From CAVQWT01 sp963810815 (GTDB lineage Bacteria > Pseudomonadota > Gammaproteobacteria > Burkholderiales > Casimicrobiaceae): a stretch of 64,000 nt of DNA. The position numbers were made by a program, and so were the translations under genes. The notes under the pieces were generated by a model. The model made no database searches. It was not told the origin of the DNA and was given only the letters and a program-made list of their open reading frames with translations. How positions within the stretch are numbered: position 1 is the stretch's first letter; each line of letters starts with the position of its first letter. The stretch spans positions 1-64,000 of the forward strand of contig CAWEPB010000007.1 in assembly GCA_963810815.1 (NCBI GenBank), in the 5' to 3' direction. Of this stretch, positions 53,860 to 63,202 are shown one piece after another.

Positions 53860-55544
53860 TTTCCCGCCTTCCGGTAGATGACGAACAGCTCGGTGTCGTC
53901 GCCGCGGCGACGACCCTGCCACGCGGCGTTCCAGCCGGGCGGGGGGTTGACCTCGCCGTCACGGCCGTACTGGACCAGCAGCGTGGTGCATCCGTGCGCG
54001 GGGTTGCGCTCTTCGCGAACGGTGGCGATGCCGCCGAAGTAGGCGAACAGCGCGCGCTGCGGGTCGCCGAGGTTGCGGCTCGCGATGCAGCCCTGCGCGG
54101 GCAGGTGCCTCGCCGCGTCGGTGGCGACGCTCCGATAGCTGCGCCGCGAGTCGAGGTACGGCAGCCACAGCGTCGAGTACAGCCCCCAGACCAGCACGAC
54201 GCCCGCGGTCCAGTTCAGCAGCGCGCGGCGGTTCGACCGCCGCGCCGGCCGCACCAGCGCGATCCACAGCGCGGTCAGGAACACGGAGATGCCCATGGCC
54301 AGCGGCTCGAACGGCGGCTTGAAGCCGATCTCGGTGTCGCGGAACAGCCGCGCGATGCGCAACGACGTTCCGTTCAGGAAGGTGTCGAACCACAGGATCC
54401 AGACCAGCGCCGCCACGAGTCCGAAGGTGAGGATGCCGAACCAGTCGAGCGCGCCGGAGAATCCCCGCTTCAGCGTGTCGATCTCGAGCGAGGCCAGCAT
54501 CGCCAGCGGCACCAGCAGCGGCAGCGCGATGATCGCGCGCGGCTCCGCCATCAGGCTGACGCTGACGAAGATCACCGTCGCCAGCGTCGCCGGCAGCTGG
54601 ACCGCGGGAACGGCGAGGCCGCCGTTGAACCCGCGGCCGCGCGTCCACAGCGTCCACAGCGCGAGCGGCAGCGCAGGGAACGCGAACCACGCGAGGTTGC
54701 GCAGGTGCCAGAACACGTTGCTGTCGGCCGGCCGCAGCAGCGGGCCCAGCCAGTCGGCGAGCTCCTGATCGGCCCACCAGGCGGCGAGATGCGCCGGGGA
54801 CTTCGCGGCCAGCGCCAGCAGCCAGGCGGCGACGAGCATGGCGGCGATCGCCAGCGCGACCGCCGCCGTGAGCGCGTGGCGACGCGTGCGCCAGGCCGCG
54901 CCGAACACCGGCAGCAGTGCGGCGGTCGCGACCAGCCAGAGCGGTCCGGCGATGCCGCAGGCGAGGAAGCCGAGGCCCGTCGCCAGCCCGAGGGTCACGC
55001 CACCGGCCACCGGGCGCCGCAGCGCCAGCGCCAGGCCGTACATGCCCGCGGCGACCGCGGCCAGCAGCCCCAGCTCCGGCGCCAGCTGGTGGGCGCGGTC
55101 CCACATGCCGACCGACCCCGCCAGCAGCAGCATCGGCAGCCAGCGCAGCGACCGGCCGCCCAGCTCGGTCGTTGCCAGCGACGAGAACAGCAGCGTCAGC
55201 GCCAGCAGCAGCCCGGTCGCGAGCCGGGCGGCGTCGTGCGGCGCGAGCGGGGGAGCGAGCGCGGCGCCGAACAGCGCGGCGAGCCCGTGCACGAGCGGCG
55301 GCCGATCGACGTACGGCTCGCCGGCGAGGGAGGGCGCGAGGGCGCTGCCGCCGTTCATCATGTCCCAGGCGACGCCGAACGCGGTCGCGTCCTCGGTCTT
55401 CCACGGGTCGTGGCCGACCAGCCCCAGCAGCACCCAGGCCGCGAACAGCGCGACGAGCCCCGCCTCCTTCCAGCGGCGGTAGGGCGCCGATGGCGACAGG
55501 TCGGAGGGGTCGGTGTGCGCGGAGGCGGGCAGGGAACGGGCCAC
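53856..55544 (-). CDS. PMT/ArnT-type membrane glycosyltransferase
   Basis: About 562 aa from the GTG at 55544; the TTG at 55601 is inside the rpmE terminator and is unlikely. The start is not certain because no good ribosome site is seen. The protein has 10-12 helices, with the GT-C features WKTEDATAFGVAWDMMNGG and EPYVDRPPLVHGLAA near the N-terminus, where an acidic residue serves as catalytic base. It resembles ArnT/PMT mannosyl or aminoarabinose transferases acting on polyprenyl-linked sugars. The acceptor is unknown. Its stop overlaps obgE. Confidence 0.78.
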   Translation of the reverse strand: MARSLPASAHTDPSDLSPSAPYRRWKEAGLVALFAAWVLLGLVGHDPWKTEDATAFGVAWDMMNGGSALAPSLAGEPYVDRPPLVHGLAALFGAALAPPLAPHDAARLATGLLLALTLLFSSLATTELGGRSLRWLPMLLLAGSVGMWDRAHQLAPELGLLAAVAAGMYGLALALRRPVAGGVTLGLATGLGFLACGIAGPLWLVATAALLPVFGAAWRTRRHALTAAVALAIAAMLVAAWLLALAAKSPAHLAAWWADQELADWLGPLLRPADSNVFWHLRNLAWFAFPALPLALWTLWTRGRGFNGGLAVPAVQLPATLATVIFVSVSLMAEPRAIIALPLLVPLAMLASLEIDTLKRGFSGALDWFGILTFGLVAALVWILWFDTFLNGTSLRIARLFRDTEIGFKPPFEPLAMGISVFLTALWIALVRPARRSNRRALLNWTAGVVLVWGLYSTLWLPYLDSRRSYRSVATDAARHLPAQGCIASRNLGDPQRALFAYFGGIATVREERNPAHGCTTLLVQYGRDGEVNPPPGWNAAWQGRRRGDDTELFVIYRKAGK

Positions 55545-55592
55545 GATGGATGGGCAGGGCGGTGACGGGGCGCGGAGAACAGGCGGCGCGGG

Positions 55593-55620
55593 AAAAAACA
55601 AAGGCAGCCGAAGCTGCCTT
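55593..55620 (-). terminator. Rho-independent terminator of rpmE
   Basis: In the minus direction AAGGCAGC-TTCG-GCTGCCTT is an 8-bp stem with a UUCG-type loop, followed by a T-rich run (GTTTTTT). It begins 35 bases after the rpmE stop. Confidence 0.9.
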
Positions 55621-55654
55621 CATTCCGGGCGGTTTCCCGCGTCGACGGCCGCGA

Positions 55655-55885
55655 TCAGGCCTTCGCGGCGACGCCGCCGCCGGCCTTCGCGCCGTAACGC
55701 TGGCGGAACTTGTCGATGCGACCCGCGGTGTCCATCACCTTCTGCTTGCCGGTGTAGAACGGATGGCACGCCGAGCAGACTTCGAGCCGCAGCGGCTTGA
55801 CGACGCTCGACCGCGTGGTGAACGTGTTCCCGCAGCTGCAGGTGACCTGGATTTCGGCGTACTTCGGATGGATGTCGGCCTTCAT
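55655..55885 (-). CDS. rpmE: 50S ribosomal protein L31 (zinc-binding form)
   Basis: 76 aa. The MKADIHPKYAEI opening is canonical. Four zinc-binding residues appear in VTCSCGN and CSACHPFYTG, so it is the C+ (zinc) paralogue. The C-terminus has a short Gly/Ala-rich extension. It has its own promoter and leader downstream of rho, and a strong terminator. Confidence 0.97.
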   Translation of the reverse strand: MKADIHPKYAEIQVTCSCGNTFTTRSSVVKPLRLEVCSACHPFYTGKQKVMDTAGRIDKFRQRYGAKAGGGVAAKA

Positions 55886-55963
55886 GGTGTCCTCTCGTGC
55901 GGCCCACGCGCCGGGGCTTGATTGCCCCGCTGGCGCGCCGGGTCGGCGTCGTCACATGCCGGC

Positions 55964-55979
55964 GGAAACCCCGGTTTCC
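55964..55979 (-). promoter_or_regulatory. hairpin in the rpmE leader
   Basis: GGAAACC-CC-GGTTTCC forms a 7-bp dyad in the 5' leader, about 80 bases before the rpmE ATG. It may take part in autoregulation by L31, but nothing in the sequence proves it. Confidence 0.35.
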
Positions 55980-56015
55980 AAGCCCTCGTCGGGCGCCGAC
56001 TGACGGAAAACGAGC

Positions 56016-56044
56016 ATTATGCCCGGATAGCACTTCCTCCGCAA
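56016..56044 (-). promoter_or_regulatory. sigma-70 promoter of rpmE
   Basis: TTGCGG, 17 bases, CATAAT on the minus strand (CATAAT is 5 of 6; TTGCGG is 3 of 6). The start near 56008 gives a leader of about 120 bases. Confidence 0.6.
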
Positions 56045-56134
56045 GCGCCGGCAGGCCCGGAATCGGCACGGGGGCCGCCGAAAAATCGCTTCCCGGTCAG
56101 TGACTTGGCACGAATCGCGCCGCCGGCCCCGGCG

Positions 56135-57394
<1,260 letters not shown>

Positions 57395-57682
57395 GGCGGG
57401 GCTTGGAGGTATGGAACGCGGGGGATGAAAGCAGGGGATGGAAAGCGGCAGTACGGAAGGGGGGTGCTGCGCGGGGCGGCCGGCGAAACTTCGGGCCGCG
57501 GGCATTCCGGTTTGGCGCACCCGGGGCGCGGATCGGACGCGGGTGACGGGATTCGGGTCGGGGAACCGGCGGGGCCGCTGCAGGAACCCCGCTGACGGGG
57601 GCGGCGCCGCTCATCGCTGCGGGGGTGCTTCCGGCATCAAGAACCGGCAGCCACCCTCCGCGCGAAAATCAGACTAACGGGT

Positions 57683-58009
57683 TCAGAGCACGCTGTCAAC
57701 AAAGGCGGTCAGCTGCGATTTCGACAGCGCGCCCATCTTGGTCGCCGCCGGCTTGCCGTCCTTGAACACGATCAGCGTCGGGATGCCGCGGATGCCGAAC
57801 TGACCGGTGATGCCCGGATTGGCGTCGATATCGAGCTTCGCCACGGTCAGGCGGCCGGCGTACGACTTGGCGACGTCCTCGAGCACCGGCGCGATCATCT
57901 TGCAGGGTCCGCACCACTCGGCCCAGTAGTCGACGAGGACGGGGGTGGTCGACTGCAGGACTTCCTTCTCGAAGGTGGCGTCGGTGACGTGCTTGATGTG
58001 GTCGCTCAT
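57683..58009 (-). CDS. trxA: thioredoxin
   Basis: 108 aa. The redox site WCGPC has C33 and C36, with D27 near the buried end and the cis-proline in GIRGIPTLIVFKDG. It reduces protein disulfides in the cytoplasm. It opens the trxA-rho block, divergent from fdxA. The 288-base spacer to rho is GC-rich and has no recognised terminator, so rho may be co-transcribed. Confidence 0.97.
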   Translation of the reverse strand: MSDHIKHVTDATFEKEVLQSTTPVLVDYWAEWCGPCKMIAPVLEDVAKSYAGRLTVAKLDIDANPGITGQFGIRGIPTLIVFKDGKPAATKMGALSKSQLTAFVDSVL

Positions 58010-58167
58010 GGAGGTTCCTTTCTGGGGCTTCGCGCCGGCAGGGGGGCAGCCGGGCGGGCGGCGGCGGGAGCCCGGGTCGGCCGGGCGTTCGGTTCAACGG
58101 TAACGGAAGCTCCGGGGAGGCGCAAGCCGGGCTCGTTGGTCCACGGGCGGGAGAATGGGGTCCGGTT

Positions 58168-58176
58168 TGGTAGAAT
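58168..58176 (+). promoter_or_regulatory. extended -10 promoter of fdxA
   Basis: TGGTAGAAT holds TG one base before TAGAAT, the extended -10 form. It lies about 28 bases before the ATG, so the leader is short. No -35 is visible, as often in extended -10 promoters. Confidence 0.5.
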
Positions 58177-58203
58177 TCAAGTTTTGCCGCAACGGGCCCA
58201 GCC

Positions 58204-58527
58204 ATGACCTACGTCGTCACCGAATCCTGCATCCGCTGCAAATACACGGATTGTGTCGATGTCTGTCCCGTCGACTGTTTTCGCGAAGGGCCGAATTTCC
58301 TGGTCATCGACCCGGACGAGTGCATCGACTGCACGCTGTGCGTCGCCGAGTGCCCGGTGGAGGCGATATTCGCCGAGGACGACGTGCCCGCCGACCAGGA
58401 GGCGTTCAAGGCGATCAACGCCGAGCTCGCCAAGGTGTGGAAACCGATCATCGAGCGCAAGCCGGCCCCGACCGACGCCGACCAGTGGAAGGACGTCCGG
58501 GCCAAGCGCGAGTTCCTCGAGCGCTGA
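58204..58527 (+). CDS. fdxA: 7Fe ferredoxin FdxA
   Basis: 107 aa. One [3Fe-4S] and one [4Fe-4S] cluster are predicted: C9, C17 and C50 for the first, C21, C40, C43 and C46 for the second, with free C12 and C25. The spacing is that of Azotobacter ferredoxin I, shifted by one. It starts MTYVVTESCIRCKYTDCVDVCP. A low-potential electron carrier; the partner is unknown. It is divergent from trxA. Confidence 0.95.
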   Translation: MTYVVTESCIRCKYTDCVDVCPVDCFREGPNFLVIDPDECIDCTLCVAECPVEAIFAEDDVPADQEAFKAINAELAKVWKPIIERKPAPTDADQWKDVRAKREFLER

Positions 58528-58779
58528 AATCCGGGCGCGGCGGCCCCGGGGTCACCGACGAGGTGGCGCGGCATTCCAGCTCCCCGGGGACCGATCCGGC
58601 GACCCGCCCGCCGACTCCGGTCCGACGTCCCGGCATGGTGACGTTTGACCTCCCGACGCGCCAGCACCTAGAATTGCGGGCGTTTTGTTCCGGCCGACGC
58701 GGTCGCGGCCGCCGGGCCGTAGCCCTGCGGCGCGACGGCTTAGGCCCCCGATCCGACGGATTCACACGAAAGCACGCAG

Positions 58780-59151
58780 ATGAAGCGAATGACGATGTTC
58801 GCGGCCGCGTTGGCCGTGCTCGCGGCCGGCAACGCCGCAGCGCAGGCCGCGGCGCCGGCAACCGCGGGCGCCGCACCGGCCGGAGACCCGGCGCGGGGCA
58901 GCCAGTTGGTGCAGATGTGCCAGGGATGCCACGGCATCGTCGGCTGGCGCACCGCCTTCCCCGAGGTCTACCGCGTGCCGAAGATCGCCGGCCAGCACCC
59001 GGCCTACATGGTCAAGGCGCTGCAGGCGTACAAGAGCGGCGAGCGCAGCCACCCGTCGATGAAGGCGATCGCGGGGACGCTGTCGGACAAGGACATGGCC
59101 GACCTTGCCGCGTACTACGCGCAGGCGGGCCTCGCCGTGGCGGTGAAATGA
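58780..59151 (+). CDS. c-type cytochrome (class I, monoheme)
   Basis: 123 aa. Signal peptide ends near NAAAQA (residue 22). One heme site, CQGCHG, near residue 47, and a likely axial methionine in SHPSMKAIAG. This is the cytochrome c4/c5-like fold of small periplasmic electron carriers. It overlaps the next cytochrome gene by ATGA, so the two are made together. A donor role to a reductase or oxidase is likely but unspecified. Confidence 0.88.
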   Translation: MKRMTMFAAALAVLAAGNAAAQAAAPATAGAAPAGDPARGSQLVQMCQGCHGIVGWRTAFPEVYRVPKIAGQHPAYMVKALQAYKSGERSHPSMKAIAGTLSDKDMADLAAYYAQAGLAVAVK

Positions 59152-59486
59152 TGAAGACCAACAACGCACTCGTCGCGCTGGGCCTCGCCGGCGCCTTGCT
59201 GATCGCGCCGGCGGCCGGCGCCGCCGACATGGAAGCCGCCAGGGCCAAGGTGAAGGAAGTCTGCGCCGCCTGTCATGGCCAGGACGGCAACAGCACCGAT
59301 CCCGCGAATCCACGCTTGGCCGGCCAGTACGCCGACTACCTCGCGAAGGCGCTGCGCGACTACAAGTCGGGCGCGCGCAAGAACGCGATCATGGCGGCGT
59401 TCGCGACCACGCTGACCCCGAAGGACATCGAGAACCTGTCGGCGTATTTCGCCGCGCAGGCGCCGGTGCTCGTGACCAAGTACTGA
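59148..59486 (+). CDS. second monoheme c-type cytochrome
   Basis: 112 aa, with an adjacent ATG at 59151 as alternative start. Signal peptide ends near APAAGAAD. One heme motif, VCAACHGQDGNS, near residue 39, with NAIMAAFATTLTPKDIENLSAYFA in the C-terminal half, where the methionine ligand is expected. It is homologous to the preceding gene. A strong terminator follows. Confidence 0.88.
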   Translation: MMKTNNALVALGLAGALLIAPAAGAADMEAARAKVKEVCAACHGQDGNSTDPANPRLAGQYADYLAKALRDYKSGARKNAIMAAFATTLTPKDIENLSAYFAAQAPVLVTKY

Positions 59487-59524
59487 CGACCGGCGTGGCC
59501 GCGTTCGCGGCCGGCGTCGGCAAG

Positions 59525-59551
59525 GGGCGCCCCGGATGGGCGCCCGTTTTT
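59525..59551 (+). terminator. Rho-independent terminator of the cytochrome pair
   Basis: GGGCGCCC-CGGAT-GGGCGCCC, an 8-bp stem with a 5-base loop, followed by GTTTTT. It begins 39 bases after the second cytochrome gene stop. Confidence 0.9.
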
Positions 59552-59561
59552 CCGCCCGAAG

Positions 59562-59765
59562 ATGCGCAAGGAAGCCGAGCCGCGCGGCCTCGACCCCGAC
59601 CGGTGGTTCAACAACGTCAAGCCGGTCATCGCCGAGAAGATCGGCATCGAGACCACGACCTGCGTGCGCAACATCTTCAGGTATTACGTCTCGTACAAGC
59701 TCATTGTCGAAGCGAAGGCGAACGCCGCGAAGCTCGGGGAGCAGGCAGTCCCGGCGAAGCAGTGA
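59562..59765 (+). pseudogene. remnant of a MltF-like lytic transglycosylase (3' end only)
   Basis: 67 residues (MRKEAEPRGLDPDRWFNNV, EKIGIETTTCVRNIFRYYVSYKL) that look like the last part of membrane-bound lytic transglycosylases with a solute-binding plus SLT domain. The catalytic domain is absent: upstream in frame lies the cytochrome terminator. It has no ribosome site. It is best read as a deletion scar at the junction between the cytochrome and dehydrogenase genes. A genuine small protein is less likely. Confidence 0.55.
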
Positions 59766-59792
59766 GGCGGCCTGTCCGCGATGCGCCGGCGG

Positions 59793-60647
59793 TCAGCGTT
59801 GAGCCACCGCGTCGATGGCCAGCACGCTGGCGTCGTCGGCGCCGTGCCCGGCGGCAATGAGCTGGTCCATCCGCGCCGCGACTGCCGGCAGCGCCGCCAT
59901 CGGCCGATCGCCCGACGTCTCGAGCATCAGTCGCACGTCCTTGCGCGCCATGGCCAGCTCGAAGGTCGGGGTGAAGTCGCGCTTCGCCATGCTCGCGCCG
60001 CGGCGTGAGACCGCCGCGTTCAGATCGAGATTCCCGAGCAGGGTGATGGCGTCGCCGGCGTCGACGCCGCAGGCCTTCGCCAGCGTCAGGACGTCGGCCA
60101 TCACCGCCCACAGGCCGATGAGCATCGCATTGCCCAGCAGTTTGTTGACGGCGGCGAGGTCGGGGCGCTCGCCCATGTACTCGAGGCGCCCCGTCATGCG
60201 GGCGAGTTCGGTCGCGACGCTTTCGAACAGCGCCTTCGGCCCCGTGGCCAGCATCAGGCCCTGCGCGTTGCGCGCCGCCGGCGGCCCCATGAAGACGGGG
60301 CAGTGCAGATACCTGATGCCCTGGGCCCGAAGGCGCGCGGCCCGTTCGGCGGTGAGCCGCGGCAGGGTCGTGGTGTGATCGACCAGGATCGCATCGGCGG
60401 AAAGCCCGGGGCGCGCGGCCGCGATGACGTCCTCGACCACCGCATCGTCCCTGAGTACCAGGTGCACTCGCGACGCGCCCCGAACCGCTTCGGCTGGCGT
60501 CGCTGCGGCCCTGATCCCGAACGGGGCGAGCGCCAGGACCTTGTCCGGTGAGCGATTCCACGCGGTGACCGTATCGCCGCGCGTGGCGGCAGCCTCCGCG
60601 AAGGCGCTGCCGAGCAATCCGGTGCCGAGAAAGGCGATGTTTGCCAT
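59793..60647 (-). CDS. NAD(P)-dependent beta-hydroxyacid dehydrogenase family protein
   Basis: 284 aa from ATG 60647 (MANIAFLGTGLLGSAFAEAA). The GxGxxG motif of the NAD-binding Rossmann domain is in FLGTGLLGSA, and the all-alpha C-terminal domain follows, with NKLLGNAMLIG carrying the catalytic-type lysine and SMAKRDFTPTFELAMARKDVRLM. This is the 3-hydroxyisobutyrate/6-phosphogluconate-type family; the substrate is not evident. It is divergent from the amidase gene. Confidence 0.85.
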   Translation of the reverse strand: MANIAFLGTGLLGSAFAEAAATRGDTVTAWNRSPDKVLALAPFGIRAAATPAEAVRGASRVHLVLRDDAVVEDVIAAARPGLSADAILVDHTTTLPRLTAERAARLRAQGIRYLHCPVFMGPPAARNAQGLMLATGPKALFESVATELARMTGRLEYMGERPDLAAVNKLLGNAMLIGLWAVMADVLTLAKACGVDAGDAITLLGNLDLNAAVSRRGASMAKRDFTPTFELAMARKDVRLMLETSGDRPMAALPAVAARMDQLIAAGHGADDASVLAIDAVAQR

Positions 60648-60831
60648 GGTCGTTGTCCTGGTGAGGTTGTGCGTCCGCGGTCGCGCTGGGGGCTGCACCC
60701 GGAACGGCGAGGCGGAGGAAACATCTTACCCGGAAGCGTCCCCCGGTCCGTGGCGGCACCCAGGTCGATGCGATATGCTTGGCGCGACGATGCGCGCATG
60801 AAGCGCAACGATTCCCGACCGGCGAGGCACG

Positions 60832-62235
60832 ATGATCGACCTCACTTTCCGCGACGCCACCGACGTCGCCCGCCTCATCGCCGCCGGCGAGGTTTCCGCG
60901 GTCGAAGCGCTCGAAGCCAGTCTCGCGCGCCTGAACGCGACGGAGCCTCGACTGAACGCGTTCGTCACCGTGCTCGAAGCCGAGGCAAGGCGCGATGCGC
61001 AGGCCGCCGATGTCCGGCGTCGGCAGGGCGAGCCCCTCGGACCGCTGCACGGCGTACCCGTTTCGGTGAAGGACCTGATTGCGGTGGGCGGCGCGCCCTA
61101 CACCCTGGGCTCGCGGAGCATGGCGCACAACGTGGCAACCGCCGACGCCGCGTCGATCGAGCGCCTGCGGCAGGCGGGCGCAGTGATCATCGGCAAGACC
61201 ACGACCAGCGAGTACGGCTGCAAGGCGGTGGGCGATTCGCCGCTGACCGGAAGCACCCGCAATCCGTGGGACCTGTCGAAAACCGCAGGCGGGTCGAGCG
61301 CCGGGGCCGCGGCCAGCGTCGCGGCAGGGGTGACCGCCATCGCCGTCGGCACCGACGGCGGCGGGTCGATCCGCATCCCCGCCGCGCTCACCGGGCTGGT
61401 GGGCGTCAAGGCGCAGTTCGGCCGCGTGCCGGTGTTCCCGACGGCCGCGACGCCCACGCTGGCCCACGTCTGCCCGATCGCGCGCACCGTTCGCGACGCC
61501 GCACGGCTGCTGACCGCGCTGGCCGGGTACGACGCACGCGATCCGTCTTCGGTTCCGCTGCCCGCGCCGGACGTGATGGCCGCGTGCGAGCGGGATCCCC
61601 GGCCGCTGCGCGTAGCGTGGTCGCCGACCTACGGCTACGCGCCGGTGGACCCCGAGGTGCGCGCGATCGCCGAGCGTGCGGCGCGCGCGTTCGCTGACTT
61701 CGGCTGCCCCGTGGACGAGGTCGAGGCGCCGTTCGGCGCGGACTCGGCGGACCTGTGGACCGCGGAGTTCTACGCCGGCATCGGCGCGCGCCTGGGGCCC
61801 GTGCTCCGGGAGCGCCCCGGCCTGCTGGACCCCGAGGTGGCCGCGGTCGTCGAGGGCGCGACGGCCGTGCGGGCCGAGGACTACTATCGCGCCGTCTTCG
61901 GCCGCTACGAGTTCCGCGAGCGGGTGCGCCGGTTCTTCGAGACCTACGACCTGCTGCTGTCGCCCACGCTTCCGGTGGCCGGCGTCGACGCCGGCGTCGC
62001 CATTCCTCCGGGACTCGCCGACCGGAACATCGTCACCTGGGTCTGCTACACCTATCCGTTCAATCTCACGGGTCAGCCCGCCGCGTCGGTGCCGGCGGGA
62101 TTCACCGCCGCAGGATTGCCGGTCGGACTGCAGATCGTGGCGCGGCCTTATCGCGAGGAAGACGTGTTCACCGCAGCGGCCGCTTTCGAGTCCGCGCGGC
62201 CGTGGGCGGCCCGGCGGCCGGCGCTGGGCGGATAG
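60832..62235 (+). CDS. amidase (AS family)
   Basis: 467 aa, a complete amidase-signature enzyme. The Ser-cisSer-Lys triad is K80 (VSVKDLI), S155 (GGSSAG) and S179 (TDGGGSIRIPAAL). It resembles GatA-like amidases of catabolic type, but gatB and gatC are absent here, so an amide hydrolase role is more likely. Substrate is unknown. It faces the dehydrogenase gene with a 180-base spacer. Confidence 0.9.
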   Translation: MIDLTFRDATDVARLIAAGEVSAVEALEASLARLNATEPRLNAFVTVLEAEARRDAQAADVRRRQGEPLGPLHGVPVSVKDLIAVGGAPYTLGSRSMAHNVATADAASIERLRQAGAVIIGKTTTSEYGCKAVGDSPLTGSTRNPWDLSKTAGGSSAGAAASVAAGVTAIAVGTDGGGSIRIPAALTGLVGVKAQFGRVPVFPTAATPTLAHVCPIARTVRDAARLLTALAGYDARDPSSVPLPAPDVMAACERDPRPLRVAWSPTYGYAPVDPEVRAIAERAARAFADFGCPVDEVEAPFGADSADLWTAEFYAGIGARLGPVLRERPGLLDPEVAAVVEGATAVRAEDYYRAVFGRYEFRERVRRFFETYDLLLSPTLPVAGVDAGVAIPPGLADRNIVTWVCYTYPFNLTGQPAASVPAGFTAAGLPVGLQIVARPYREEDVFTAAAAFESARPWAARRPALGG

Positions 62236-62305
62236 GGGCGTGCCGGGAAGCGGTGAGCGCGGGCGAATGCCGGCGGGGCTCGATCACCAACCGACGCGAT
62301 CATCG

Positions 62306-62951
62306 ATGTTCCTTTCTTCCACCGAAGCGGACAGCATTGCCGGCCGGATCGCCGACGTCGAGGCTCGTACGGGCGTGCAGGTCGTCGTGGCCGTCGTCGG
62401 TCGCGCCGCGCGCTACCCCGAAGCCCGCTGGAAGGCGTTTGCACTCGCGGTCTCCGCAAGCGCGCTGATCATCGGCTGCATGGGGTTCGTCCGCCCCGAA
62501 TGGACCATGGTGAGGCTCGACCTTCGGCGACATCATTGCAGTTCTCGCCGCAGGAATCGCGAACGCGCTGGTCGCGACGTATCTCCGGGGCTATCAGCGC
62601 GTGTTCGTGCGGGACAACCGCGCCGCGGTCGAGGTGCGGCAATACGCCGAGGGGCTCTTCCTCGCGCGCGAGCTGTTCGCGACGCCGGCACGCACGGCGG
62701 TGCTGATCGTCGTCGGCCTGTTCGAGCGCACCGTTGTCGTCCACGCCGACCGCGGCTTCACCGACCGGGTCGCGACGTCCGAATGGGAGGCCGTCGTCGC
62801 ACCGATGACGGTTGCGCTGCGGTCGGGCGACCGGGCCGGCGCAGTGCAGGCGGGGCTCGACGCGCTGCAGTCGCTCCTCGTGCGCAGCGGTTTCGCCGGC
62901 GCGGGCGCCGGCAGCCTGCCCGACCGACCGATCGAGGAACGCGGCGCATGA
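62306..62951 (+). CDS. TPM domain membrane-associated protein (apparent frameshift)
   Basis: About 214 aa when one extra T is removed. It opens MFLSSTEADSIAGRIADVEARTGVQVVVAVVG, followed by one helix (AFALAVSASALIIGCM), and after the break continues DIIAVLAAGIANALVATYL, then RDNRAAVEVRQYAEGLFLARELFAT. The break lies at 62523/62524: CTTCGG where CTCGGC would keep LDL-GD in frame. The family (COG3762-like) is usually found beside YgcG and LemA. Its stop is provided by the 60-bp repeat. Confidence 0.72.
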
Positions 62952-63182
62952 GCCCGCCGGGCCGCCCCAAGGGCGAATACCGGAGTGCGCAGCACGAAGG
63001 TAGTCCAGTGAGCCCGCCGGGCCGCCCCAAGGGCGAATACCGGAGTGCGCAGCACGAAGGTAGTCCAGTGAGCCCGCCGGGCCGCCCCAAGGGCGAATAC
63101 CGGAGTGCGCAGCACGAAGGTAGTCCAGTGAGCCCGCCGGGCCGCCCCAAGGGCGAATACCGGAGTGCGCAGCACGAAGGTA
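62949..63182 (+). repeat. four tandem copies of the 60-bp GRPKGEYRSAQHEG repeat
   Basis: 3.9 exact copies (62949, 63009, 63069, 63129), without a single difference. The first begins on the TGA of the TPM gene and the array runs open in the frame of the following gene, encoding SPPGRPKGEYRSAQHEGSPV four times. CGCCC-CAA-GGGCG in each unit can form a small stem. A diverged single copy occurs at 23562. Confidence 0.95.
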
Positions 63183-63202
63183 ATACCGTCACATTCGCGG
63201 GC

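Noticed and set aside
62949..63182. CRISPR array
   Set aside because: The repeats are directly joined with no spacers and no cas genes are near.
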